NCBI GenBank assembly: GCA_964437145.1
Contig: CAYTFW010000007.1
Span: 10,918-74,917 of the forward strand
Direction of reading: 5' to 3'
Source of the DNA: JAFAZJ01 sp964437145
GTDB lineage: Bacteria > Pseudomonadota > Alphaproteobacteria > Reyranellales > Reyranellaceae
Length of the DNA: 64,000 nucleotides
Shown here: in pieces, positions 33,618 through 42,998 of the stretch
How positions within the stretch are numbered: the stretch's first letter is position 1
Layout: the number at the start of each line of letters is the position of its first letter
Notes under the pieces: generated by a model
The model's database searches: none
Told to the model about the DNA's origin: nothing
What the model saw: only the letters and a program-made list of their open reading frames with translations
Position numbers and translations under genes: made by a program

Positions 33618-35972
33618 CTATGCAGCGGCTCCGCCCGATGGGGCAGCAACGACAGTGCCCGCCGTCGATGCGGCGCGGTCATGGCCGCCGCGTAGCAGGC
33701 GGAGCGCGTTGAAGACGACCACCAAAGACGCGCCGACATCCGCCGCGATTGCACCCCAGAGGCTTGCCATTCCGGCAAAGGTGAGGGCGAAGAACACCGC
33801 TTTCACGCCCAGGGAGAAAACGATGTTCTGCCGGATAACCGCGAGTGTCCGCTTGGCGTGGTGAATGAGCCAGGGCAGCTTCGAGACATCGTCCGTCATC
33901 AGTGCCATGTCAGCGGTTTCGATCGCAGCGTCGCTGCCAATGGCGCCCATGGCAATGCCAAGGCTGGCGCGCGCCAACGCGGGCGCATCGTTCACACCGT
34001 CACCCACCATGGCGACCGTCCCGTACTGGCTCACGAGTTGTTCGACCTTGCGAAGCTTGTCCTCAGGCAGGAGCTCTGCATGCACCTCGTCGATGCCTAC
34101 CTCGCGCGCAATCGCTTCCGCTGTCGTTCGGTTATCACCTGTCAGCATGATCACGTGCTTGACACCGGCAGCATGCAGAGCGGCGACGATGTCGCGAGCT
34201 TCCGACCGTACAGTATCGGCGACGGCAATAAGCCCGCAAACATGCCGCGCGTTCCCCACGACGATCACCGTCTTGCCGTCACCCTCGAGCGCCTCGGCTT
34301 GGCGGGCAATCTCCGGTGCGTCCTGTCCCCGTTCAACAACGTAGCGGTGTGAGCCGAGCCAGAACGGTTCGTCATCGAATGTACCGGTCAGCCCCTTGCC
34401 CCTCAGCACCTGCACATCACTCGCCGGCTCCGGCGCAACACCCTTGCCCTCGGCGTAGCGGACGATGGCCCGTGCGAGCGGGTGCGTAGAACGAGCTTCG
34501 AGCGCCGTCGCGCGCGCCAGCAGCTCTGGCCCGGTGTGTTTGCCGAAGGGGAGGACACTAACCACCTCCGGTTCTCCCCGCGTAATAGTTCCGGTCTTGT
34601 CCATGGCGATCGCTTTCAGTTGGGCGGGCAATTCCACGAATGCGCCACCCTTCACCAGGACACCAGACCGTGCCGAAGCGGCAAGCGACGCGACGATCGA
34701 AACGGGCGTCGAGATCACAAGAGCGCAGGGACAGGCGATTACCAGCAACACCAGCGATCGATAGAACCAGTCTTCCCAAGCGCCGCCGAAGGCGAGCGGC
34801 GGTACCAGGAAGACGAGGAGGGCCAGCGCCATGACGACGGGCGTGTAGATGCGGGCGAAGCGCTCCACCCACTGTTCCGACGGGGCGCGCCTTGCATGGG
34901 CTTCTTCCACCATGCGGATGATGCGCGCCAGTGTGGTGTCCTCGGCGGCCTTTGTGGCTTCGACGGTGAGCGTGCCGTCGCCGTTGATGGTACCTGCATA
35001 AACTTCGGATCCCTCGTGTTTTTCGACAGGTACGCTTTCGCCAGTGATCGGCGCCTGATTGACAGCGCTAGCCCCGGCCAGGACGCGACCGTCCAAGGCG
35101 ATGCGCTGGCCGCCGGGAACGAGGAAGCGATCGCCGGGCCGGACTTCAGCCACCGGGACCTCGGTTTCCGATCCATCAGGCCGCAGCAGGCGAATAGTCG
35201 GCGGCGCGAGGTCAAGCAGTGCCGCTATCGCCCGCCGGGCTCGCCCGACGCTCCAGCTCTCCAGCGCCAACGACAGGGCGAACAGGAATGCAACCGTCGC
35301 CGCTTCGAACCATTCTCCGATGAGCATGGCGCCCAGAACGGCCACGACCATCAAGAGGTTGATGTCGGGGCGCAAGTTGCGCGCGGCATACCAAGCCTTC
35401 ACCGCCACGAAGCGCCCGCCAAGCATCACCGCGCCCACATAGGCCGCGATCTCGGACCACGGCATCGCCTGGTCAGCATGGCTGACGAACAGGCGCGCGG
35501 CATCCGACAGACTTCTAGACGTTGCGATGTGAAGTGCCATGCCCAGCAGCAGGCTGGCACCGCTCGCCGCCGTGAACAGGACCTGCTTGCGGCGACGACC
35601 TTCGCCATCAGTTTTCGCGATATCTGACTCCCAGGGGACGGCGCTCATGCCGGTCGCTGCGACCGCCTTGATGATGGATTGCTCGGGCACGTCGCGGGCA
35701 ACATCCGCAACGGTCATCCGACCGTTCAAGACGTCGAAGGCGAGCCTGTCCGCACCGCCGACGGCGGGCCCGACGGCCTGCCTCAACACGGACACTTCCT
35801 CGGCACAGTCCATTCCGCGCACCTTGAACGCACGCCCGCCGCGAAACGAAGGTGCCATCTCAGCGCGGCTGTCCGTAGCGCACCACGGGTCTGGTTCGCA
35901 CCCGTTGTCACGAGCGTGATCCTGGTCATGCTTGTGATCGTGCGCGTGGTCGCGCGTGCGCAGGTCAGCCAT
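33618..35972 (-). CDS. zntA: Heavy-metal P-type ATPase (ZntA/CadA type)
   Basis: Inner-membrane P1B-type ATPase of 784 residues exporting Zn, Cd or Pb from the cytoplasm. A His-rich N-terminal tail is followed by one HMA-like domain with GMDCAEE, eight helices with the CPC motif (IACPCALV), the phosphorylation site DKTGT, the HP locus STHPLAR and the GDGVNDAPAL hinge. The CPC plus Cys-Ala-Glu-Glu form fits the Zn/Cd group. ATG 35972 has GGAG six bases upstream; the longer starts at 35984 and 36014 are possible. The gene follows a MerR-type operator. Confidence 0.93.
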   Translation of the reverse strand: MADLRTRDHAHDHKHDQDHARDNGCEPDPWCATDSRAEMAPSFRGGRAFKVRGMDCAEEVSVLRQAVGPAVGGADRLAFDVLNGRMTVADVARDVPEQSIIKAVAATGMSAVPWESDIAKTDGEGRRRKQVLFTAASGASLLLGMALHIATSRSLSDAARLFVSHADQAMPWSEIAAYVGAVMLGGRFVAVKAWYAARNLRPDINLLMVVAVLGAMLIGEWFEAATVAFLFALSLALESWSVGRARRAIAALLDLAPPTIRLLRPDGSETEVPVAEVRPGDRFLVPGGQRIALDGRVLAGASAVNQAPITGESVPVEKHEGSEVYAGTINGDGTLTVEATKAAEDTTLARIIRMVEEAHARRAPSEQWVERFARIYTPVVMALALLVFLVPPLAFGGAWEDWFYRSLVLLVIACPCALVISTPVSIVASLAASARSGVLVKGGAFVELPAQLKAIAMDKTGTITRGEPEVVSVLPFGKHTGPELLARATALEARSTHPLARAIVRYAEGKGVAPEPASDVQVLRGKGLTGTFDDEPFWLGSHRYVVERGQDAPEIARQAEALEGDGKTVIVVGNARHVCGLIAVADTVRSEARDIVAALHAAGVKHVIMLTGDNRTTAEAIAREVGIDEVHAELLPEDKLRKVEQLVSQYGTVAMVGDGVNDAPALARASLGIAMGAIGSDAAIETADMALMTDDVSKLPWLIHHAKRTLAVIRQNIVFSLGVKAVFFALTFAGMASLWGAIAADVGASLVVVFNALRLLRGGHDRAASTAGTVVAAPSGGAAA

Positions 35973-36013
35973 TGACTGCTCCATCGGCCGTCCGCCAATG
36001 CATCTGTCGTGCA

Positions 36014-36044
36014 AGGCTGGGGCCTAAAGCGACTTTAGGTTCAA
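36014..36044 (-). promoter_or_regulatory. MerR-type promoter/operator of the ATPase operon
   Basis: On the minus strand TTGAAC (36044-36039) begins a perfect dyad CCTAAAG-TCG-CTTTAGG (36039-36023). A poor -10 (CAGCCT or AGCCTT) follows at 19-20-base spacing. This is the usual form for ZntR/CadR-controlled ATPase genes. The CTAAAG half-site is shared with the site at 27943. Confidence 0.65.
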
Positions 36045-36563
36045 GAGGCCACTGTGCGACGTTTCCGCACGAGGCTAGCCGCTGGACAATTTCAAGAAGC
36101 AGCACGGCAATCGAATTGGGTCACCTGTCCTCGAAATCGAAAGCTGCCAGCCCACAGTGCGAAGGCTTGGCCAATCGTATCGCAAGGATCCAACTGGGCT
36201 GGATCGCGTTCCGAACTAAACTCAAGCCACATTGGAAATCACATTCTACTCGGCCGCATAGGGTTGTTCAGCGGCCTCCCGAAACCGCCCTCCGGTTATT
36301 GGAGGGTCGGGCGTCTTCGCCCTGCGGGTAACGAATGCGCAGACGGAGCGAGCATAAATTCTCGCGACCAATGTACAGGGCGGGCCCCGACGGGCGAGTT
36401 AGCGCCCTGATGTCAGCTTACGCCTGCATTGATACCTTCGACCCCGCCACTGCACCGCTAAGGGAGACGCTGGACTGGGCCGCCGTTTCCCTGTCTTTGC
36501 GCGCCAGCGCGCTACGCCCTCTTTAAGGTTGTTGCGCCGTCTCAATTCCTGCCTCTTCTAATT
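36045..36563. other. Right junction of metal cargo, no convincing gene
   Basis: About 520 bases lie between the ATPase promoter and the trbB leader. Short frames on the plus strand (36054-36410, 36335-36526) show no domain or ribosome site. No transposase end or matching direct repeat to the left junction was recognised by eye. Confidence 0.45.
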
Positions 36564-36611
36564 ATCCCCGATTGCCGACCGCGTTGCGCGCGGTCGGCAC
36601 CACACGGGGAT
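36564..36611 (+). promoter_or_regulatory. Long stem-loop covering the trbB ribosome site and start
   Basis: The inner hairpin has perfect 11-base arms TGCCGACCGCG (36573-36583) and CGCGGTCGGCA (36589-36599) with a TTGCG loop. Outer arms ATCCCCG (36564-36570) and CGGGGAT (36605-36611) extend it. The 3' outer arm contains the GGGG ribosome site and the first bases of the trbB ATG. Confidence 0.65.
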
Positions 36612-37596
36612 GACAGTGACGGTCCAATCCTTCCGAGCTGACGCGGTTTCACGTGGCGCGCGCATGCTGCGCACGGCGCTCGGGCCGCGGATCGCATCTT
36701 GGCTGGAAGATCCCGCCGTCGTCGAGGTGATGCTGAACCCCGATGGACGGCTTTGGGTGGACCGCTTGGCCGAGGGGCTTGCTGACACGGGCGAGCACCT
36801 GTCGCCGGCCGACGGAGAGCGGATCGTCCGCCTTGTCGCGCATCATGTAAGCGCCGAGGTGCATGCCGGCGCTCCCCGCGTCTCCGCCGAACTGCCGGAG
36901 ACGGGCGAACGCTTCGAAGGATTGATGCCGCCCGTCGTCGCCGCGCCGACCTTCGCCATTCGCAAGCCCGCGGTGGCTGTCTTCACGCTGGAAGACTATG
37001 TGGCAGCAGGCATCATGACGGCGACCGAGGCTGGAATGCTGAGCCAGGCTGTCGCCGAACGGCGCAATGTCCTGGTGGCGGGCGGCACCTCGACGGGCAA
37101 GACCACGCTGGTCAACGCTCTTTTGGCAGAGGTGGCGAAGACCGCCGATCGCGTGGTGCTGATCGAGGACACGCGCGAACTTCAGTGCAAAGCGCCCAAC
37201 CTCGTCGCGTTGCGCACCAAGGATGGCGTCGCCACGCTGTCTGACCTTGTGCGGTCTTCACTCCGGCTCCGGCCCGACCGCATCCCGATCGGCGAGGTGC
37301 GCGGCGCGGAAGCCCTCGACCTCCTCAAAGCATGGGGCACCGGCCACCCCGGTGGCGTCGGCACCATTCATGCCGGCTCCGCGCTCGGCGCGCTGCGCCG
37401 CCTCGAACAGCTTATCCAGGAAGGTGTCATCACTGTGCCGCGCGCGCTGATCGCAGAGACGATCGATGTCGTCGCCGTGCTCGCAGGCCGCGGATCGGAG
37501 CGGCGTCTCATCGAGCTCGCCCGCGTCGAGGGTCTGAATGCCGCCGGCGACTATGCCCTCACCTCAGCAGGAGATCGTCCATGTGCAAGCACTTGA
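36610..37596 (+). CDS. trbB: Conjugation ATPase TrbB (VirB11 family)
   Basis: Hexameric traffic ATPase of 328 residues at the inner face of the mating channel. It shows Walker A GGTSTGKTTL (159-168), the Asp box LIEDTRELQC and the His box GGVGTIHAGSA. It is the first gene of the trb operon. Its start lies in a strong RNA stem, and it is cut off from traG-copG by 19 kb of cargo, so it must now rely on a promoter within or near the cargo edge. It overlaps trbC by 16 bases. Confidence 0.95.
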   Translation: MTVTVQSFRADAVSRGARMLRTALGPRIASWLEDPAVVEVMLNPDGRLWVDRLAEGLADTGEHLSPADGERIVRLVAHHVSAEVHAGAPRVSAELPETGERFEGLMPPVVAAPTFAIRKPAVAVFTLEDYVAAGIMTATEAGMLSQAVAERRNVLVAGGTSTGKTTLVNALLAEVAKTADRVVLIEDTRELQCKAPNLVALRTKDGVATLSDLVRSSLRLRPDRIPIGEVRGAEALDLLKAWGTGHPGGVGTIHAGSALGALRRLEQLIQEGVITVPRALIAETIDVVAVLAGRGSERRLIELARVEGLNAAGDYALTSAGDRPCAST

Positions 37597-37907
37597 TCCG
37601 CATCCACTCTCGGCTCGCCGCCGCGGCATTCGCCGCCACCGTCGCCATGACCGCGCCAGCCCATGCCGCTGGATCGTCCATGCCGTGGGAACAGCCGCTG
37701 CAACAGATTCTCGAGTCCATCGAAGGTCCAGTCGCCAAGATCATCGCGGTGATCATCATCATCGTCACCGGCCTCACGCTCGCCTTCGGCGACACCTCGG
37801 GTGGATTCCGGCGCCTGGTCCAGATCGTCTTCGGACTTTCGATCGCCTTTGCCGCGTCGAGCTTCTTCCTGTCCTTCTTCTCCTTCGGCGGCGGAGCGCT
37901 CGTCTAA
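37581..37907 (+). CDS. trbC: Conjugative pilin TrbC
   Basis: Pre-pilin of 108 residues with a signal peptide (cut after AHA near residue 29) and two hydrophobic helices, the VirB2/TrbC pattern. In RP4 it is trimmed and cyclised by TraF, whose homologue is encoded at 10768. ATG 37581 has GCAGGAG nine bases upstream. Its stop shares bases with the trbD start. Confidence 0.9.
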   Translation: MCKHLIRIHSRLAAAAFAATVAMTAPAHAAGSSMPWEQPLQQILESIEGPVAKIIAVIIIIVTGLTLAFGDTSGGFRRLVQIVFGLSIAFAASSFFLSFFSFGGGALV

Positions 37908-38173
37908 TGGACGCCGAGCCTGTCGCCGGCTTCTACGCTCCCGTCCACCGGGCGCTCGCCGAGCCGATCCTGCTCGGCGGCGCGCCCCGCGCGGTCGCCA
38001 TTGCCAACGGAACGCTGGCCGCCGCGATCGGGCTCGGCCTTCGGCTCTGGATTCCGGGACTGGTGGTCTGGGCGATCGGCCATGCCGCCGCGGTCTGGGC
38101 GGCGAAGCGCGACGCGCAGTTTGTCGACGTCGTGCGCCGTCATCTCCGCTACCCGGCGCATTTCGGGGTGTGA
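37907..38173 (+). CDS. trbD: Mating-pair formation protein TrbD (VirB3 family)
   Basis: Small inner-membrane protein of 88 residues with one or two hydrophobic helices and the typical FYAPVHRALAEPILLGGAPR beginning of TrbD/VirB3. It works with the ATPase TrbE in channel assembly. It starts at the trbC stop and ends nine bases before trbE. Confidence 0.9.
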   Translation: MDAEPVAGFYAPVHRALAEPILLGGAPRAVAIANGTLAAAIGLGLRLWIPGLVVWAIGHAAAVWAAKRDAQFVDVVRRHLRYPAHFGV

Positions 38174-38182
38174 GGTTCGGCC

Positions 38183-40612
38183 ATGATGAACCTCGCCGAG
38201 TACCGGAAGAAGCCATCCAGCCTCGCCGATTTTCTGCCCTGGGCAGCCCTCGTCGCGTCCGGCGTGGTGCTGAACAAGGACGGCTCATTCCAGCGCACGG
38301 CGCGATTCCGCGGACCCGATCTCGACAGCGCCACGCCGGCTGAGTTGGTCGGCACGACGGCACGGCTCAACAATGCGCTGCGCCGACTCGGTTCCGGCTG
38401 GGCAATCTTCGTGGAGGCGCAGCGCAATCCGGCGACCCGCTATCCCGAGAGCCGCTTCCCCGATCCGGTCTCCGCCCTGGTGGATGCCGAACGCAAGGCG
38501 CAGTTCGAAGAGGCGGAAACGCACTTCGAGAGCAGCTACTTCCTGACGCTGCTGTGGCTGCCGCCGGCCGAAGAGGCCTCCCGCGCCGAGAGCTGGCTCT
38601 ACGAGGGGCGTGCGCGTGACGGCGTGAACCCGCGCGAGCTCCTGAAGAGCTTCATCGACCGCACCGATCGGGTGTTGCAACTCGTCGAGGGCTTCGTCCC
38701 CGAGGCCGCATGGCTTTCCGACGCGGAGACGCTGACCTACCTCCATTCCTGCATCTCGACCAAGCGCCACCGCGTGCGGGTGCCCGAGACGCCGATGCAT
38801 CTCGATGCCTTGCTTGCCGATGAGCCGCTCACCGGCGGGCTCGAGCCGCGGCTGGGTTCGCACTGTCTGCGGACGCTCACCGTCATCGGCTTTCCGAGCG
38901 CGACCTTCCCCGGGATCCTCGACGAGCTCAATCGGCTGGCGTTCCCATATCGATGGTCGACCCGCGCCATCTGCCTCGACAAGACCGACGCCACAAGGCT
39001 GGTGACCAAGATCCGCCGCCAATGGTTCGCCAAGCGAAAGTCTGTCGCCGCGATCATCAAGGAGGTGATGACCAACGAGGCGTCGGCGCTGCTTGACACC
39101 GACGCGCACAACAAGGCGCTGGACGCCGACGCTGCCTTGCAGGAGCTCGGCAGCGACGCCATCGGCCAAGCCTATGTGACGGCGACAGTGACGGTGTGGG
39201 ATGTGGACGCTGCCGCGGCCGACGAGAAACTGCGCCTGACCGAGAAGATCATCGAAGGCCGCGACTTCACCTGCATCCCCGAGACTGTCAACGCGATCGA
39301 GGCCTGGCTCGGCTCGCTGCCAGGTCACACCTACGCCAACGTCCGCCAGCCACCAGTCTCCACGCTGAACCTCGCCCATATGATTCCGCTGTCGGCGGTC
39401 TGGGCGGGCGCGGACCGCGACGAGCATTTCGATGCGCCGCCGTTGCTCTTCGCCAAGACCGAAGGTTCGACGCCTTTCCGCTTCTCACTGCACGTCGGTG
39501 ACGTCGGTCATACCCTCGTTGTCGGCCCGACTGGCGCCGGCAAGAGCGTGCTGCTCGCTCTCATGGCCCTCCAGTTCCGGCGCTACGTCGGCGCCCAGGT
39601 CTTCGCCTTCGATTTCGGTGGCTCGATCCGCGCGGCGGCGCTGGCGTTGGACGGAGACTGGCATGATCTCGGCGGCGCGCTGTCGGAAGACACCGCCGAA
39701 CCCGTGGCCTTGCAGCCACTCGCGCGGATCGACGATGCAGCCGAACGCGGCTGGGCCGCCGAATGGGTGGCGAACATCCTCCTCCGCGAAGGTGTCACGG
39801 TCACACCCGACGCAAAGGAACACCTATGGTCCGCCTTGACCTCGCTCGCCTCTGCACCGTTGGCCGAACGGACGCTCACCGGCCTGTCAGTGCTGTTGCA
39901 GTCCAGCGCACTCAAGCAGGCGCTGCGCCCCTACTGCCTTGGCGGTCCCTTCGGCCGACTGCTCGATGCCGATTCCGAACGCCTCGGCGAAGCGGACATG
40001 CAAGTCTTCGAAACCGAGGGGCTGATCGGGGCAGGCGCGGCTCCCGCCGTGCTCGCCTATCTGTTCCACCGGATCGAAAGCCGGCTCGACGGTCGCCCGA
40101 CGCTGCTCATCGTCGACGAGGGTTGGCTTGCCCTCGACGATCCCGGCTTCGCGCAGCAGCTGCGCGAATGGCTGAAGACGCTGCGGAAGAAGAACGCCTC
40201 AGTCGTCTTCGCCACCCAGTCGCTCGCCGATATCGAGACGAGCCCCATCGCGCCGGCCATCGTCGAAAGCTGCCCGACACGCCTGTTCCTGCCGAATGAA
40301 CGGGCCATCGAGCCTCAGATCACTGCCGTTTATCGCCGCTTTGGCCTCAATGACCGGCAGATCGAGATCATCAGCCGGGCTACGCCGAAGCGCGATTACT
40401 ACTGCCAGTCCCGCCGCGGCAACCGCCTCTTCGAGCTCGGTCTCGGCGAAGTCGCACTCGCCTTCACGGCCGCCTCCTCGAAGTCCGATCAGATCGCCAT
40501 CGCTGAGTTGATGGCCGAGCACGGCCGCGAAGGCTTCGCGGCGGCGTGGCTGCGCCTCAAGGGCGCTGACTGGGCGGCCGAACTTCTTCCCAACATGGAG
40601 GTGTCGTCATGA
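38183..40612 (+). CDS. trbE: Conjugation ATPase TrbE (VirB4 family)
   Basis: Large cytoplasmic or peripheral ATPase of 809 residues powering pilus and channel assembly. It has the CagE/TrbE N-terminal domain and Walker A VGPTGAGKSVLL (about residue 447), with Walker B LLIVDEGWLAL and the FATQSL motif typical of VirB4. Its stop overlaps trbJ by four bases. Full length, no defects seen. Confidence 0.95.
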   Translation: MMNLAEYRKKPSSLADFLPWAALVASGVVLNKDGSFQRTARFRGPDLDSATPAELVGTTARLNNALRRLGSGWAIFVEAQRNPATRYPESRFPDPVSALVDAERKAQFEEAETHFESSYFLTLLWLPPAEEASRAESWLYEGRARDGVNPRELLKSFIDRTDRVLQLVEGFVPEAAWLSDAETLTYLHSCISTKRHRVRVPETPMHLDALLADEPLTGGLEPRLGSHCLRTLTVIGFPSATFPGILDELNRLAFPYRWSTRAICLDKTDATRLVTKIRRQWFAKRKSVAAIIKEVMTNEASALLDTDAHNKALDADAALQELGSDAIGQAYVTATVTVWDVDAAAADEKLRLTEKIIEGRDFTCIPETVNAIEAWLGSLPGHTYANVRQPPVSTLNLAHMIPLSAVWAGADRDEHFDAPPLLFAKTEGSTPFRFSLHVGDVGHTLVVGPTGAGKSVLLALMALQFRRYVGAQVFAFDFGGSIRAAALALDGDWHDLGGALSEDTAEPVALQPLARIDDAAERGWAAEWVANILLREGVTVTPDAKEHLWSALTSLASAPLAERTLTGLSVLLQSSALKQALRPYCLGGPFGRLLDADSERLGEADMQVFETEGLIGAGAAPAVLAYLFHRIESRLDGRPTLLIVDEGWLALDDPGFAQQLREWLKTLRKKNASVVFATQSLADIETSPIAPAIVESCPTRLFLPNERAIEPQITAVYRRFGLNDRQIEIISRATPKRDYYCQSRRGNRLFELGLGEVALAFTAASSKSDQIAIAELMAEHGREGFAAAWLRLKGADWAAELLPNMEVSS

Positions 40613-41343
40613 CGCGTATTCGCCATTTGGCGGCGGCAAGCGCTGTCGCGCTGTCGCTCGCGCTTGCTACTCCCAGCCACGCGGCCTGGATCGTCTACGA
40701 TCCGAGCAACTACGCCCAGAACGTGCTGCAGGCAGCACGCGCCCTCGAGCAGATCAGCAACCAGGTCACGAGCCTCCAGAACGAGGCTCAGATGCTGATC
40801 AACCAGGCGAGGCAGCTCGCGAGCCTGCCGACGTCCGTGCTGGACGAGATCGAGGGCTCGTTCTCGCAGATCCAAGGACTCCTCCAGCAGGCCGATCGCA
40901 TTGCCTACGACGTGCAGTCCATCGAGCAGCAGTTTCAGCAGAGCTATCAGAACCTCGGCTCCAATCTCACCGACCAGCAGCTCGTCGACGGCGCCCGCCA
41001 GCGTTGGCAAACCTCCGTTTCGGCGTTTCAGCACTCGCTGACCCTGGGCGCGGGTGCGGTCGGAAATCTTCCGCGCGTGCAGACGCAGACAGGCACACTG
41101 GTCAGCGCCAGCCAGTCCGCGGTTGGCGTGCTGCAGGCGACCCAGGCCGGCAATCAGCTCCTTGCCGTGCAGTCGCAGCAGCTTGCGGATCTGACCGCCA
41201 TGCTCGCCGCGCAGGGGCGAGCAACGGCGCTGGAAGAGGCGCGCAAGGCGGCGGCGCAAGAGCAGGCGCGAGAGCAGTTTCGCCGCTTCATGGCGACCGG
41301 ACAGGGCTACCGGCCCACGACTGTCCAGATGTTCCACGATTGA
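40609..41343 (+). CDS. trbJ: Mating-pair protein TrbJ (VirB5 family)
   Basis: Periplasmic protein of 244 residues with a signal peptide (cut after SHA near residue 24) and long Gln-rich helices (ALEQISNQVTSLQNEAQ and on), the coiled-coil form of TrbJ. It is a minor pilus component or adhesin. It overlaps trbE and is followed closely by the small trbK-like gene. Confidence 0.9.
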   Translation: MTRIRHLAAASAVALSLALATPSHAAWIVYDPSNYAQNVLQAARALEQISNQVTSLQNEAQMLINQARQLASLPTSVLDEIEGSFSQIQGLLQQADRIAYDVQSIEQQFQQSYQNLGSNLTDQQLVDGARQRWQTSVSAFQHSLTLGAGAVGNLPRVQTQTGTLVSASQSAVGVLQATQAGNQLLAVQSQQLADLTAMLAAQGRATALEEARKAAAQEQAREQFRRFMATGQGYRPTTVQMFHD

Positions 41344-41351
41344 GGCCGGTG

Positions 41352-41663
41352 GTGGACGCGAAGATGCTGGCCCGCACAGCGGCTGTCGCGCTGCTTGCCG
41401 GCGCCATCGTCACTGCGGTGGTGGCTTTGCATGACCGCGGAGAGGACACCAAACAACCGCCGGCGCCTGCGACGGAGGGGAACGATCCGCTGGTCTCCGA
41501 GCTTGCGCGCTGCAAGGCCCTCGGTATTGAAGCCGCGAAGGACGCCAGCTGCCAGGCGGCGTGGGCGGAGAGTCGCAAGCGCTTCTTCGCGTCACCCGAG
41601 CACGTGCCCCCCAAGTTTCAGGATCGTGTGAAGTCGACGCCGGCCGGTGAAGAAGGTCGGTAA
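41352..41663 (+). CDS. trbK: TrbK-like small protein (possible entry exclusion)
   Basis: Protein of 103 residues with an N-terminal membrane helix and a periplasmic part with two cysteines (LARCKALG, DASCQAAW). Position between trbJ and trbL and the conserved Cys-Lys-Ala-Leu motif fit the alternative TrbK proteins of ICEs. TrbK of RP4 gives entry exclusion; whether this one does is not known. GTG 41352 has GAGG six bases upstream; ATG 41364 is possible. Confidence 0.72.
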   Translation: MDAKMLARTAAVALLAGAIVTAVVALHDRGEDTKQPPAPATEGNDPLVSELARCKALGIEAAKDASCQAAWAESRKRFFASPEHVPPKFQDRVKSTPAGEEGR

Positions 41664-41666
41664 GCA

Positions 41667-42998
41667 ATGGGCGGCACCGGCGTCATCGACCGCTTCCTGG
41701 AGGTCTTCACCCGCTACATCGATTCGGGCTTCGGCCTGCTCGGCGGTGAGGTCGCGTTCCTCACCTCCACCTTGATTGCGATTGACATCGTACTGGCGGG
41801 CCTGTTCTGGGCCTGGGGCGCCGACGAAGACGTGATGGCCCGCCTCGTCAAGAAGACGCTCTATATCGGCTTCTTCGCCTTCGTCATCGGCAACTTCAAT
41901 CGTCTCGCGCGCATCGTCTTCGAGAGCTTCGCAGGACTCGGGCTCAAGGCGGGCGGCTCTTCGATCAGTCAGGCGCAATTCCTTCAGCCGGGGCGCCTGG
42001 CTCAGGTCGGCTTCGACGCCGGCAAGCCGCTCCTCGAGGCGGCAGGCCAGCTCATGGGCTTCGTCAGCTTCTTCGAGAACTTCGTCCAGATCGCCGTGCT
42101 CATGCTGGCCTGGCTGATCGTCCTGATCGCCTTCTTCATCCTCGCGGTCCAGCTCTTCATCACCCTGATCGAGTTCAAGCTGACGACGCTCGCCGGCTTC
42201 GTGCTGATCCCCTTCGCGCTCTTCAACAAGACCGCCTTCCTCGCCGAGAGAGTGCTCGGCAACGTCGTCGCCTCCGGCGTGAAGATCCTCGTGCTCGCGG
42301 TCATCGTCGGTATCGGCACCGGGCTCTTCGGCGAGTTCACCGCCGGCTTCGGCGGCCGCCAGCCGACGATCGAGGAAGCATTGTCGATCGTGCTGGCGGC
42401 ACTGGCGCTGTTCGGCCTCGGCATCTTCGGCCCCGGCATTGCGACCGGCCTCGTCTCCGGCGCGCCGCAACTCGGCGCCGGTGCTGCGGTTGGCACCGCG
42501 CTCGCCGCTGGCGGCCTCGGCGCTGCCGGCGTCGTGGGCGCGCGGGCCGGCGTTGGCGCGCTGGCTGGCGCCATAGGCAATACGGCTCGCGGCGGCGCCT
42601 ATGCCGCGGGCGGAGCCGCGACATCCTACGGCCTTGCATCAGCTACGTCCGGGCGGAAGGGCGTCGGGGCTGTGGCCGCTGGGATCAGCGGCGTTGCGGA
42701 GGCCGGCGCCAGGGCCGCGATGCAGCCTGCCCGCATCACGGCCGCGCGAACAGCGGGAGCGCTCAAGGAGAGCTACCAGGCGGGCGGCCGGGGCGCATTT
42801 GCCGTGACAAGCGGAGCGCCGCCAGAACCCTCACCAGCCGCAACGCCGGTTCCCGACGCAGCACCCGCCTGGGCACAGCGCCTGCGCCGCAGTCAGACCA
42901 TGAGCCATGGCGTCTCCGCCACCGCCCATGCCGTGCGGTCCGGCGACCACGGCGGCGGCTCGATGTCCATCTCGCTCGATCACGGTGACCGCTCATGA
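41667..42998 (+). CDS. trbL: Mating-pair membrane protein TrbL (VirB6 family)
   Basis: Polytopic inner-membrane protein of 443 residues with about six helices in the first 270 residues, then an Ala/Gly-rich hydrophilic tail. It starts with GVIDRFLEVFTRYIDSGFGL, a recognisable TrbL opening. It forms part of the inner-membrane channel. It overlaps trbF by four bases. Confidence 0.92.
   Translation: MGGTGVIDRFLEVFTRYIDSGFGLLGGEVAFLTSTLIAIDIVLAGLFWAWGADEDVMARLVKKTLYIGFFAFVIGNFNRLARIVFESFAGLGLKAGGSSISQAQFLQPGRLAQVGFDAGKPLLEAAGQLMGFVSFFENFVQIAVLMLAWLIVLIAFFILAVQLFITLIEFKLTTLAGFVLIPFALFNKTAFLAERVLGNVVASGVKILVLAVIVGIGTGLFGEFTAGFGGRQPTIEEALSIVLAALALFGLGIFGPGIATGLVSGAPQLGAGAAVGTALAAGGLGAAGVVGARAGVGALAGAIGNTARGGAYAAGGAATSYGLASATSGRKGVGAVAAGISGVAEAGARAAMQPARITAARTAGALKESYQAGGRGAFAVTSGAPPEPSPAATPVPDAAPAWAQRLRRSQTMSHGVSATAHAVRSGDHGGGSMSISLDHGDRS

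Noticed and set aside
36054..36526. Two short frames between the ATPase promoter and trbB
   Set aside because: No domain or ribosome site; the stretch is more likely a cargo junction.
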